NCBI RefSeq assembly: GCF_900115505.1
Contig: NZ_FOWQ01000005.1
Location: forward strand, 310,001 to 374,000
DNA length: 64,000 bases
Source: Geodermatophilus dictyosporus
GTDB taxonomy: Bacteria > Actinomycetota > Actinomycetes > Mycobacteriales > Geodermatophilaceae
Reading direction: 5' to 3'
Program-made: the position numbers and the translations under genes
Notes under the pieces: generated by a model
Databases searched by the model: none
Seen by the model: the letters and a program-made list of their open reading frames with translations, nothing else
What the model was told of the DNA's origin: nothing
Shown here: positions 50,338 through 58,265 of the stretch, piece after piece
Layout: each line of letters starts with the position of its first letter
How positions within the stretch are numbered: position 1 is the stretch's first letter

Positions 50338-52248
50338 TCAGGGCCGGCCGGTGGCGACCCGGAGCGCCTGGTGCGCCAGTGCCCGACGGCGGCGGAACAC
50401 CTCCTGCACCTGCGGGTCCGACCTCGGCCGCAGCCGGCCGTCCTGCAGGACGGCGCCGGGCACCTCGAACCGGTACACGACCTCGTCGGCGGCCGCCTCG
50501 ACGGAGACGGCGGGGTCGCGCAGGACGGCGTCCACGGCCCGGTAGGGCCCGCGCAGCTCGCCGACCAGGTAGTCGACCTGGGCGTCGAGGTCGGTGAGGA
50601 CGGCGGTGCCCAGGACGCGGCCCCGGAAGGAGTGCCGGAACAGGCCCGCGCGGCGGTCGCGGGAGGTCCACTGCGCGATGCCGACGCCGGGGAGCAGCGG
50701 GCCCCGTCCGGCGGCGCGGTCGCGGTCGCGGATCTCCTCGGGCGTGAAGTCGCGGACCCGGCCGGACATGTCCTTCGCCCGCATCGGCGTCTCCGGACGG
50801 CTGCCCTCGAGCCGGTCGGGCTGGACGCCGGACTCCGCGAGGAGGTTGCCGACGATGCCGGCCGCCGCGTTGACCGGGTAGCCGTAGGTGCCGGTGAGCA
50901 GCTCCACGACGCGGCGGATGCGGGCCTCCTGGGTCGTGGCCGGGGCGGCCGGCGGGGCCGGCCCCGGCGCCCGGCTGCCCGAGCTGCTGATGACGGCGAA
51001 GTACCTGGCCTGGCTGCCGTCCGTGCGCAACCGCCCGTCGGGGCCGGTCCGCAGCTCCGTGCACCCCACCGCCTGGGACACGTTGCCACCGATCGTCCGC
51101 AGCTGTCCGGGCGCGACCGCCGTCACCACGTCGCAGTGCGTCGCCCGGTAGGTGTTGTCGCCGATGTTGTCGTAGGTGGCCCCGCTGCCCCGGTCGGCGC
51201 AGACGAGGTCGCCCACCCGGGGCGCGATCTCGCCGACCCGGTAGGCCCAGAACGGGTTGCTGGTCCGGCCGTCGAGGCGGTTGCGCCGGGCCTCGCGGAT
51301 GTAGGCCTGGTGCGCCCGGGAGTACGTGAAGTGGTCCCCGGCACCCGCGGTCCGCATCACGTGGGAGATGAACACCGCGCTCCACGGGTTGCTCCGCTGG
51401 TAGGTCTCGCTCGCCATCTGCTCCAGCGTGACCTCGACCCGGACGCCGGTGCGGTAGTACTCCTGCAGGATCGGTCCGGCGGCCCGGTGGGTCTCCTGCA
51501 GGCGCGGCTGGCCGGCGGGGTTCCAGCGGGCGAACTCCGCCTCGGCCACCCGGGCGATGGCGGCCGGCAGCGAGCCCGCCGGCGGAGGCGGCGCGGGCGT
51601 CGGGGTCGGAGCGGGCGCGGGTCCGGTGCCGCGGCGGGCGAGTGCGGCGCTCAGCGCCACCTTCGTCCGCGGACCCACGACGCCGTCCACGGTGAGGCCG
51701 GCCGAGACCTGGAAGCGGCGCACCGCCTGCTCGGTGAGCGGGCCGAAGTCGCCGTCGGCGGTGAGCGGGGTGCCCAGGGTGGTCAGCGCCCGCTGCAGCG
51801 CGACGACGCCGGGGCCCCGCGACCCGCGCCGGAGCACCTGGTCGCCGAAGGCGAACGCGGCCACCTCCACCGCGGAGCCGGCCCCCACCTCGCTCAGCGC
51901 CTCCACCAGCGCCAGCCCGGTGCCGAAGGGCAGCGCCTCGGCGACGAGCAGCTCCCCCACCTCGGCCTCCTCGGGCTGGTCGGTGGGGGCGTAGGACTCG
52001 GTCACCGGGGCGGACCAGGTCTCGTGCCAGCTCTCCTGCCAGCTCTCCTGCCAGGTCTCGTCGCCGGACTGCGCGGACGTCGTCTCGCCGGCCGCGTACC
52101 GGCCGTCCGGGGAGGTGGCGCTCTCGCCGGTCCACGACTCGCCGCTGGAGTCGTCGGCCAGTGCGCTGAGGTCGAGCACGTCCTGCCGCACGGGCCGGTA
52201 CGGATCGGCGGGGTGCTCGTCGAGCGCGAGCACGGACTCGGGGTCCAC
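50338..52248 (-). CDS. Peptidoglycan-binding, DUF2272 and lysozyme-like multidomain protein
   Basis: A 636-residue protein with no signal peptide. An acidic N-terminus holds SGESWTGES and the repeated ETWQESWQESWHETW (64-78). A peptidoglycan-binding domain follows (about 138-203, QVLRRGSRGPGVVALQRAL, DGDFGPLTEQAVRRFQ), then a Pro-rich linker. A DUF2272 domain spans about 228-430 (NPWSAVFISHVMRTAG, HCDVVTAV), and a phage-tail-lysozyme-like domain about 450-600 (AAGIVGNLLAESGVQPDR, VGIAQWTSRDRRAGL). It would bind and cut the cell wall, yet needs a non-classical export route. It starts with GTG after GAGGAGG and is the last gene of the five-gene operon. Confidence 0.85.
   Translation of the reverse strand: MDPESVLALDEHPADPYRPVRQDVLDLSALADDSSGESWTGESATSPDGRYAAGETTSAQSGDETWQESWQESWHETWSAPVTESYAPTDQPEEAEVGELLVAEALPFGTGLALVEALSEVGAGSAVEVAAFAFGDQVLRRGSRGPGVVALQRALTTLGTPLTADGDFGPLTEQAVRRFQVSAGLTVDGVVGPRTKVALSAALARRGTGPAPAPTPTPAPPPPAGSLPAAIARVAEAEFARWNPAGQPRLQETHRAAGPILQEYYRTGVRVEVTLEQMASETYQRSNPWSAVFISHVMRTAGAGDHFTYSRAHQAYIREARRNRLDGRTSNPFWAYRVGEIAPRVGDLVCADRGSGATYDNIGDNTYRATHCDVVTAVAPGQLRTIGGNVSQAVGCTELRTGPDGRLRTDGSQARYFAVISSSGSRAPGPAPPAAPATTQEARIRRVVELLTGTYGYPVNAAAGIVGNLLAESGVQPDRLEGSRPETPMRAKDMSGRVRDFTPEEIRDRDRAAGRGPLLPGVGIAQWTSRDRRAGLFRHSFRGRVLGTAVLTDLDAQVDYLVGELRGPYRAVDAVLRDPAVSVEAAADEVVYRFEVPGAVLQDGRLRPRSDPQVQEVFRRRRALAHQALRVATGRP
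52018..52062 (-). repeat. 12-bp tandem repeats encoding ETWQ/ESWQ units
   Basis: Units begin at 52018, 52030 and 52042, with a partial fourth at 52054; the central two are identical (GCTCTCCTGCCA on the plus strand). They encode the Trp-every-fourth-residue segment of the lysozyme-like protein. Confidence 0.8.
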
Positions 52249-52258
52249 GGCGGCCTCC

Positions 52259-53638
52259 TCAGCGCACGCCGGCCGGGGCGCCGGCGCCGTTGAGCACGGG
52301 TCCGACGGCGGGCACGGTCCCGCCCGGCCCCGATCCGTTGGGCACCGGCGCCGGTGGTGCCGGCGGTGCGGCGAAGATCCCGCCCGGCATGCGCACCTGC
52401 TGCACCGGCGCCGGGCCCCGCGCCGACGCCCGGTCCGACGGTCCCGGCTCCTTCTTCAGCCAGACTCCGGTGGCCGACTGCCACAGGTCGACGATCCGCG
52501 TCATCAGGTCGACCATCGCGGTGTTCGGCTGGCCCTGTGTGTCGAACAGCAGGCGGGCGCTGGCCGTGTTGTCGAAGGTGCCCAGCTCGATGAACCACAT
52601 CAGCGGGGACATGAGGTCGGCCAGCTCGAAGAGCTCGCGCGCGGCCCGTGGCGGGGTCATGCCGACGCGCGCGGCGATGAGCGCCAGCCGGTCCGCGGGG
52701 TTGCCCAGCACCCCGCCGCCCCCGGCGGTGGCCCGGAGGTCGCGGACGACCGCCGAGTCCTGCTCCACGGTGAGGTGGAACCAGCTGAGCATCGCCGAGT
52801 AGCTGAACTCCTCGCGAGAGAGGAGTCCGCCCCGGCGCCGCAGCCGCAGCAACTCGCCGATCGTCTGGCAGAGGTAGGCCACGTGGCTGGGGTCGGTCGG
52901 GTTGGCACCCACCTGGTTCTGGTTGTTCTCGATGCCCAGCCAGACCTGGCGGAGGAGCTCGTGCCACGTCTCGAGGAACCGGGTGTTCACGGTGGCGCCC
53001 GCCGGTTGCTTCCACGCCGTGCCGTCGGGGTGGCCGGGCAGTGGGTGCGGGAGGTCGACGCCGAACATCCGCCAGTAGGCGTTGCGGCGGTTGACCGCGG
53101 CGTCCGGTCGCACGGCGCTGGTGAGTCCCCCGACGGAGAACAGCGGTGCGTCCCGGAGGAAGAGCTCCTCCGTCGTCCGCGCCCAGACGAGGGTCTGTAC
53201 CGACGGCGGGTCGAGGGTCTCCCCGGTGACGTAGCGGCGGACGACCTCCGTGAGCACCGAGAGGACGCCGGTGCTCTCCACGAGGTAGGGGTAGATCAGG
53301 TGCTCCCAGGGCAGCTGCGCCGCCGCACCCAGCGCCACGGGGTTGTCGAAGCTGGGGTAACCCGAGGCGGTCAGGCCCGGGGAGACACCGGAGCGGAGGT
53401 CCTGGTTCCGGAGGACGTCGGCCAGCCGCAGCCGCTGGACCACGTCCGCCGCTCCGAGCGCGGGCGGCACCGGTGCACCGGGCACCGGCGGGAACACCTG
53501 CGCCCCGCCGGCACCCCAGATCTCCTCGAGCCAGCGGCTCAGCTGCAGGGGGTGCAGGGCGAAGACGACGTCAGCCCTCGTCGGCGGGGGGTTGACGTTC
53601 GCCGGGATGGGGACCAGGCGGGCGAGTACTCGGAACAC
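52259..53638 (-). CDS. Unknown all-alpha protein of the five-gene operon
   Basis: A 459-residue protein that I do not recognise. It starts MFRVLARLVPIPANVNPPPT and has no signal peptide or membrane helix. It is mostly helical (LETWHELLRQVWLGIENNQ, SYSAMLSWFHLTVEQDSAVVRDL, FELADLMSPLMWFIELG) and ends in a Pro/Gly-rich tail of about 70 residues (about 390-459). The GTG has GAGGAG seven bases upstream; its stop is ten bases before the start of the lysozyme-like gene. It may be a structural or adaptor component of whatever the operon builds (inference from context). Confidence 0.7.
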   Translation of the reverse strand: MFRVLARLVPIPANVNPPPTRADVVFALHPLQLSRWLEEIWGAGGAQVFPPVPGAPVPPALGAADVVQRLRLADVLRNQDLRSGVSPGLTASGYPSFDNPVALGAAAQLPWEHLIYPYLVESTGVLSVLTEVVRRYVTGETLDPPSVQTLVWARTTEELFLRDAPLFSVGGLTSAVRPDAAVNRRNAYWRMFGVDLPHPLPGHPDGTAWKQPAGATVNTRFLETWHELLRQVWLGIENNQNQVGANPTDPSHVAYLCQTIGELLRLRRRGGLLSREEFSYSAMLSWFHLTVEQDSAVVRDLRATAGGGGVLGNPADRLALIAARVGMTPPRAARELFELADLMSPLMWFIELGTFDNTASARLLFDTQGQPNTAMVDLMTRIVDLWQSATGVWLKKEPGPSDRASARGPAPVQQVRMPGGIFAAPPAPPAPVPNGSGPGGTVPAVGPVLNGAGAPAGVR

Positions 53639-53665
53639 AGCAGTCCTCCTCGGACGCGGACCTGC

Positions 53666-54520
53666 TCAGGTGGGGATGCCGAACTGCAGGGACCGGTGTC
53701 CCTTGTCCTGGACCTCGACCCCGACCACGCGGGCGGCGGCGCCGACCCCCGGGTCGAACGACGTCTGACCGGGGCTCCGGACGGTGAGCTGCTTCTGCTT
53801 GAGCGCGCCGTCCGCCTGGTCGACGTAGGTGACGACGACGGACGAGGCGCCGCTCGGCAGGCCGTCCTGCAGGGTCACCGTCCCGTCGCTCGCGACCTGG
53901 GGCGGGCGCATGGCGGGGACCACGTCGGGCGACCCGATGCGGTGTCCGCCCCCGAGGGAGCTGCGCAGTGCCTGGAACTGGTTCGCGACGTGCCACTGCT
54001 CCGGGGTCATCGCCTGTTGGGGCACCGGCAGGCGGTCGACGAGGGCGGCCAGGTGCTGGTTGCTCTCCTGTTGCAGCCGCCCCGTGCTCTGGGCGATCCC
54101 CGACAGGTGCGTCGCCGCGTCCACCTGTTGCTGGGCGATGGTCGGCAGTGATGCCAGCCCGGTCAGGCCGGTCAGGTGCTGCAGTGCGCTGAGTCCCTGC
54201 AGCGCACCCAGCGCCACGACGACCTGCTTGAGCAACTCCTCCTGGGCCCCCTCGGCCGGGGGTCGCTGCTCGTCCGGCTTCCCGCCCGTGGCGCCCGCCG
54301 GCGCGGTGATGGCGTCCTTCGGCGCGGCCGCCGCCGCGGTCCTCGTCCGCCGCGTCGTCGTGCCCGTGGTGGCCTTCTTCGCCGGGGCCTTCTTCGCCGC
54401 CGTCCTCCTCACCGGCGTCCGCTTGCGCGGGGACTGCGTCGCCGCGGCCTGCTCCGGTGCGGGCTCCGGGGTGGGAGCCTCCGGCGGTGGGGCGCTGTCC
54501 GCAGCGGGCTGCTCGGTCAT
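53666..54520 (-). CDS. Protein with histone-H1-like tail and Ig-like end
   Basis: A 284-residue protein. The first about 75 residues are Pro/Glu/Ala-rich, then strongly basic: SPRKRTPVRRTAAKKAPAKK, followed by TTRRTRTA, resembling histone-H1/HU-type PAKKA tails. Residues about 95-170 form a helical region (EELLKQVVVALGALQGLSALQ), and about 200-284 a beta-rich domain (VVVTYVDQADGALKQKQLTV) like a small Ig/carbohydrate-binding module. The ATG at 54520 has GAGGAG six bases upstream; an ATG at 54559 overlapping the previous stop is possible but has no ribosome site. Role unknown: the tail could bind DNA, RNA or teichoic acid. Confidence 0.7.
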   Translation of the reverse strand: MTEQPAADSAPPPEAPTPEPAPEQAAATQSPRKRTPVRRTAAKKAPAKKATTGTTTRRTRTAAAAAPKDAITAPAGATGGKPDEQRPPAEGAQEELLKQVVVALGALQGLSALQHLTGLTGLASLPTIAQQQVDAATHLSGIAQSTGRLQQESNQHLAALVDRLPVPQQAMTPEQWHVANQFQALRSSLGGGHRIGSPDVVPAMRPPQVASDGTVTLQDGLPSGASSVVVTYVDQADGALKQKQLTVRSPGQTSFDPGVGAAARVVGVEVQDKGHRSLQFGIPT

Positions 54521-54555
54521 GGCCGTCTCCTCGTGCTGATCCGTGCGTCGGGTGT

Positions 54556-55833
54556 TCATGCCGCGTCCCGCTCGGTGCCGAGCCGGGTGATCCAGGTGGG
54601 CACGTCGGGCACGCCGGGCGCGGCCGGGCCCGCGTCGCGCAGCACGCCCCAGGCGAGGATCCGCAGGCTCTCCAGCCGCCGCAGGTACGCCGACGTCCAC
54701 AGCGCCGGTCCGCTGCGGGCGGCGAGCTGGGCCAGCGCGGCGGGTGAGACCCGCCGAGGGTCGGCCAGCGCCGACAGCGGCCGTCCGCCGAAGGCGCGCA
54801 TCGGGGCGCGGGTGCACGCGTCGGCGAGGTCGGCCAGCCGCGGCAGGCTGGCGCGCACCACGGCCGCCGCGTCCGGCGGCGCCTCGGCCGGCGGGTGCCG
54901 GGCCGCCCACACCCGCGCCAGGTCGTCCCACGGGCCCGGGCCGAACCACGACCGGCACAGCGCGGCACCGAACTGGACGCGGATCCAGCCGAAGGGGTGC
55001 GGGTCGCCGGGGACCATCCGGAACACCCGGCTGCTCGGCCCGCCCACCACGGTGGCCAGCGCGGGCAGCGGCGCCCAGCCCAGCAGCACGAACGCGTAGA
55101 CGTCGGCGGCCACCTCGCTGGCCCAGCCGCGCCACACCTCGGCGGCGTCGCGGTCGGCCGGCGCCAGGACGGCGGCCAGTGCCTCGCCCAGCTCGGCGTT
55201 CCAGCCGGTCAGGTGGGCGACCTGGTGGCCGGTCTCGTGCACCAGGGACGTCGGACGGCGCAGGTTGTGGTGGGTGATCTTGACCGCTGCCACCGGTGCC
55301 GGCGAGGCGTCCCAGAGGATCGCGTTCCAGCGCAGGATGCTGGCGCCGGCCCCGCCGTCCCGGTAGCAGAGCACCGGCGGCACCTCGATGCCCAGCGGCC
55401 CGAGCACCTTGTCCATGCTGTCCACCGCGAGCGTGTCCAGGCCGCGCAGCAGCGCTCCGGTCCGCGGGCTGGTGCGGGTGTTGACCGCGTCGCCGTAGAA
55501 GTCGACCACCATCTCCGCGCGCAGGTACCGGGCGCGGACCCCGGCCACCGCCCGGCGCAGGTCGGCCAGGTCGGCGGGCACGGAGAGCGCGTGCTGCACC
55601 CGGTCGGCCGCCTCGACGACGGCCAGCACCGCCGTGGTCAGGCTGTCCCGGAGCCGCAGCCCGAGGTAGGACTCCAGCGCGGCCCACGCCGAGGCCGCGG
55701 CGACCACCTCGAGGTCGGTCAGCGCCCGGGCCGCCGCCCGCCAGTGCGCCAGCTCGGCGGCCAGTTCCGCCCGCTCGAGGGTGGCCAGGTCCGGGCGGGC
55801 GAGGTCGGGCCGGGCGACGACGGGCTCAGGCAC
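54556..55833 (-). CDS. Zincin-type metallopeptidase of unknown family
   Basis: A 425-residue protein with the zinc-binding HETGHQVAH (199-207: His199, Glu200, His203, with His207 spaced as a third ligand) and acidic residues soon after in GWASEVAADVYAFVLLG (Glu240, Asp244). The N-terminal about 110 residues are helical. No signal peptide or membrane helix. The HExxH motif and its surroundings argue for an active peptidase, but no named family is certain. The GTG overlaps the stop of the 768-residue gene by eight bases. It may process another product of the operon (inference). Confidence 0.75.
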   Translation of the reverse strand: MPEPVVARPDLARPDLATLERAELAAELAHWRAAARALTDLEVVAAASAWAALESYLGLRLRDSLTTAVLAVVEAADRVQHALSVPADLADLRRAVAGVRARYLRAEMVVDFYGDAVNTRTSPRTGALLRGLDTLAVDSMDKVLGPLGIEVPPVLCYRDGGAGASILRWNAILWDASPAPVAAVKITHHNLRRPTSLVHETGHQVAHLTGWNAELGEALAAVLAPADRDAAEVWRGWASEVAADVYAFVLLGWAPLPALATVVGGPSSRVFRMVPGDPHPFGWIRVQFGAALCRSWFGPGPWDDLARVWAARHPPAEAPPDAAAVVRASLPRLADLADACTRAPMRAFGGRPLSALADPRRVSPAALAQLAARSGPALWTSAYLRRLESLRILAWGVLRDAGPAAPGVPDVPTWITRLGTERDAA

Positions 55834-58132
55834 GGACCCGCCACCCCGCCGTCACGTCGACCTGACCGGCGGTCAGCGGCCTGAGCAGCCCCTCGCGGGT
55901 GGCGCCGGAGAAACCGACCCTGATCGTGATGCCCGCCGCCGGGTCCTGCACCGCGGTGGCGACGGCGGCCGCGTGCTGCCCGAGATGGGCCGAGATCGCG
56001 CTCGTGACCGCCTCGGTGACCCGCTCCCCCACCCCGCGGGCGGCCGTGGCGTCGGGGACCAGGCCGCGGCTGACCAGGCGGTCGGCCAGCGCACCGGAGA
56101 GCAGCGGCGCGTAGACGGCCCGGACGGCGGTGAGCACGCCGGCGAGGTCGCGCGGCTTCGACGGGTCGGTCGGCCGGATCCTGGCGAGCAGCTCGTGCGC
56201 CTGCCGCTCGCTGAGCCGGATCGAGACCTCCAGCTTCCCGCGGGTCGGGTCGAGGGAGAGCAGCACCCGCCGCAGGGTCCGCACGCGCGCGACCCGCGCC
56301 GCTCCGGGTCCGACCACCCGCACGCGGTACAGCCGCCGGCCCGGCAGGGGACGGGGCCGGACGGCGCCCCCGACCGGCGTGGGGCGCCCCCCGACCGGGG
56401 CGGCCGGTTTGCCGAGCGCCGGCTCGTGCAGCAGCAGGCCGGCCACCTCCGGCGTCAGCGGCTGGAACTCGGCGGCGTCGACGTGCTCGCCGTCCTCACC
56501 GGCCTCGCCGCGGGCGAGGTGGCCGAGGTGCGTGCCGGGCACCGCCTCGTAGAGGCGCACCTGCACCAGCACCGGCCAGCTGCGCAGGCCGCGGTCGAGC
56601 AGTCGCGTCTCCAGGGTGCCGCCGTCGGTCCAGCGGATGGCCCGCGCGACCTGCCGGGTGACCGGGACGGTCCTCTCCTCGGTGTACCGGCGGTACCGGC
56701 GGGGCCGGACACCGCGGGGCATGAGCACCCACATGCCGCCGTCCTCGGCGGTCTCCCGCTCGGCCAGCGTCCGCTGCAGCAGCCGGTCCGGCAGGTAGGC
56801 CGCGGCGGCCTCGGCGAAGGCGGCCTGCACCGCGGCGTCGAGGGCGAGCTCATCGCCGAAGGAGTCGGCCGGGAGGAGCTGCAGGGCGCCGTGCACGGTG
56901 CCCTCGACCGTGGAGACCAGCGCCTCGCCGGCCAGGGCCTCCCGCGCCGGCACCCCGGTGGCGTCGGCCTCCGCCTCGGCCTCGAGCCCGATGGCGCCCA
57001 TGCCGAGGTCGACCAGCGGCGGCACCACCAGCTTGGCCGCCTCCGCGCCGATGAGCCCCTTGACCAGGTCGGCGATCCGGTCGGCGAGGAACTTCACCAC
57101 CTTGTCCCGGCCGATGAAGGTGATGGCCAGCTTGACCACCGGCCAGACCGCGGCGAGGGCGGGCAGGAACTGCTGGATCGGCGGGGACGCCGAGGCGCCG
57201 GGGGGCAGCGTGGTGAGCTGCTGGGCCAGCCGGACCCGCGCCGCGTCGAGCTCACCGACCGGGTCGGGCGACTCGCGCCAGAGCTCGGTCTCCCAGCTCT
57301 CGTCCTCGAGGGCCTCGCCGGGGACGGCGTCGGGCCGGGTCACCAGGGTGACCAGCTCGCGGTCGAACGCCTCGGCGAGCGCGGCGACGGCGTCGGGCTG
57401 CGCCTCGGCCTCCTTGATCCCCAGCTTGGCGGCGAGCGAGCGGGCGATCGGCCGGACGGCGGCGGGCAGCTTGCCGAGCACCAGGCCGAGCATCTTCTTC
57501 AGCAGCGGCCGGACGACCCCGCCGAGCTTCTTGAGCACCGCGCCGATCGGCAGCACCTTGCCCACGGCCTTGCCGACCGCCTTGACCGCCCCGCCGACGA
57601 CCGAGGCGGCCTTCTTGAGGAACCCGCCGAGGAAGTGGTCGAACGCCTCCGAGTCCAAGGGCGGCGTCTCGGCGGCGTCCTCCAGGAAACGCTGGAGGGC
57701 GGCGTCGCCCATGGTCTCGGGGCGGGTCGTCGCGAGGGCCTGCCCCATCCGCTCGACGCCGTGCTCGGCGGCCAGCGCCAGGGGCTCCACCCACTCCTCG
57801 AGCTCGCTGAGCGCCTCGCCCTCGGTGAGCCGGCCCGACCACGCGCTCTGGTCGGCCAGGTGCCGGGCCGCCGCCTCGTCGACGAGCGCGGCGAGGGCAT
57901 CGGTGAAGTCCTCGTCGTACAGCGCCTCGAGCAGGTCGGCCTCGGCCGTGTCGTCCCGGCCGGGGCCCTCGGCGGTCAGGCCGGCGAAGGGGGACTCGGC
58001 GGCGAGCACGGGCGGCGCGGCCACCGCGGCGGGAGCCGCCGGGGCCGCCGCGGCCTCGCCCGCGGCCGGGAAGGGGCCCGCGAACGGGGAGCTCAAGTGC
58101 TCGGTGGTGAGGCCGTCCAGCGCGGCGGTCAT
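55826..58132 (-). CDS. Large unknown protein with SPF motifs and a cationic amphipathic stretch
   Basis: A 768-residue protein, first in the operon. Two SPFAG motifs (15-19 and 47-51) flank an Ala/Pro-rich linker. Then comes an acidic helical part (60-165). From 166 to about 238 runs a Gly/Lys-rich amphipathic segment (FLKKAASVVGGAVKAVGKAV and KKLGGVVRPLLKKMLG) typical of membrane-seeking or pore-lining helices. DESWETELWRES (277-288) recalls the ESW repeats of the lysozyme-like protein. A beta-rich C-terminal half (about 455-768) follows. No signal peptide. The ATG has GAGGAGG seven bases upstream. It may be the scaffold or effector of the system (inference). Confidence 0.75.
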   Translation of the reverse strand: MTAALDGLTTEHLSSPFAGPFPAAGEAAAAPAAPAAVAAPPVLAAESPFAGLTAEGPGRDDTAEADLLEALYDEDFTDALAALVDEAAARHLADQSAWSGRLTEGEALSELEEWVEPLALAAEHGVERMGQALATTRPETMGDAALQRFLEDAAETPPLDSEAFDHFLGGFLKKAASVVGGAVKAVGKAVGKVLPIGAVLKKLGGVVRPLLKKMLGLVLGKLPAAVRPIARSLAAKLGIKEAEAQPDAVAALAEAFDRELVTLVTRPDAVPGEALEDESWETELWRESPDPVGELDAARVRLAQQLTTLPPGASASPPIQQFLPALAAVWPVVKLAITFIGRDKVVKFLADRIADLVKGLIGAEAAKLVVPPLVDLGMGAIGLEAEAEADATGVPAREALAGEALVSTVEGTVHGALQLLPADSFGDELALDAAVQAAFAEAAAAYLPDRLLQRTLAERETAEDGGMWVLMPRGVRPRRYRRYTEERTVPVTRQVARAIRWTDGGTLETRLLDRGLRSWPVLVQVRLYEAVPGTHLGHLARGEAGEDGEHVDAAEFQPLTPEVAGLLLHEPALGKPAAPVGGRPTPVGGAVRPRPLPGRRLYRVRVVGPGAARVARVRTLRRVLLSLDPTRGKLEVSIRLSERQAHELLARIRPTDPSKPRDLAGVLTAVRAVYAPLLSGALADRLVSRGLVPDATAARGVGERVTEAVTSAISAHLGQHAAAVATAVQDPAAGITIRVGFSGATREGLLRPLTAGQVDVTAGWRVRA

Positions 58133-58194
58133 CGGCGCACCTCCTCGGGGGCGGAGCGGGACCGCGAGCCGGTCCTGTCCGTGGTGGGCCGCCG

Positions 58195-58200
58195 ACGCTA
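58195..58200 (-). promoter_or_regulatory. -10 element of the five-gene operon
   Basis: TAGCGT on the minus strand, 62 bases before the ATG at 58132, in the 133-bp gap after the LAL regulator. The leader carries a good ribosome site. No clear -35 is seen. Confidence 0.35.
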
Positions 58201-58265
58201 GGGGCGGACGACGCCGCCTGTCGGGAGCAGCCGGGTACTCGAATCCGGGCCCGGACCGGACGCCG

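Noticed and set aside
50338..58132. Operon considered as a prophage tail or contractile injection system
   Set aside because: No sheath, tube, baseplate, spike or ATPase genes; only the lysozyme-like domain is phage-like.
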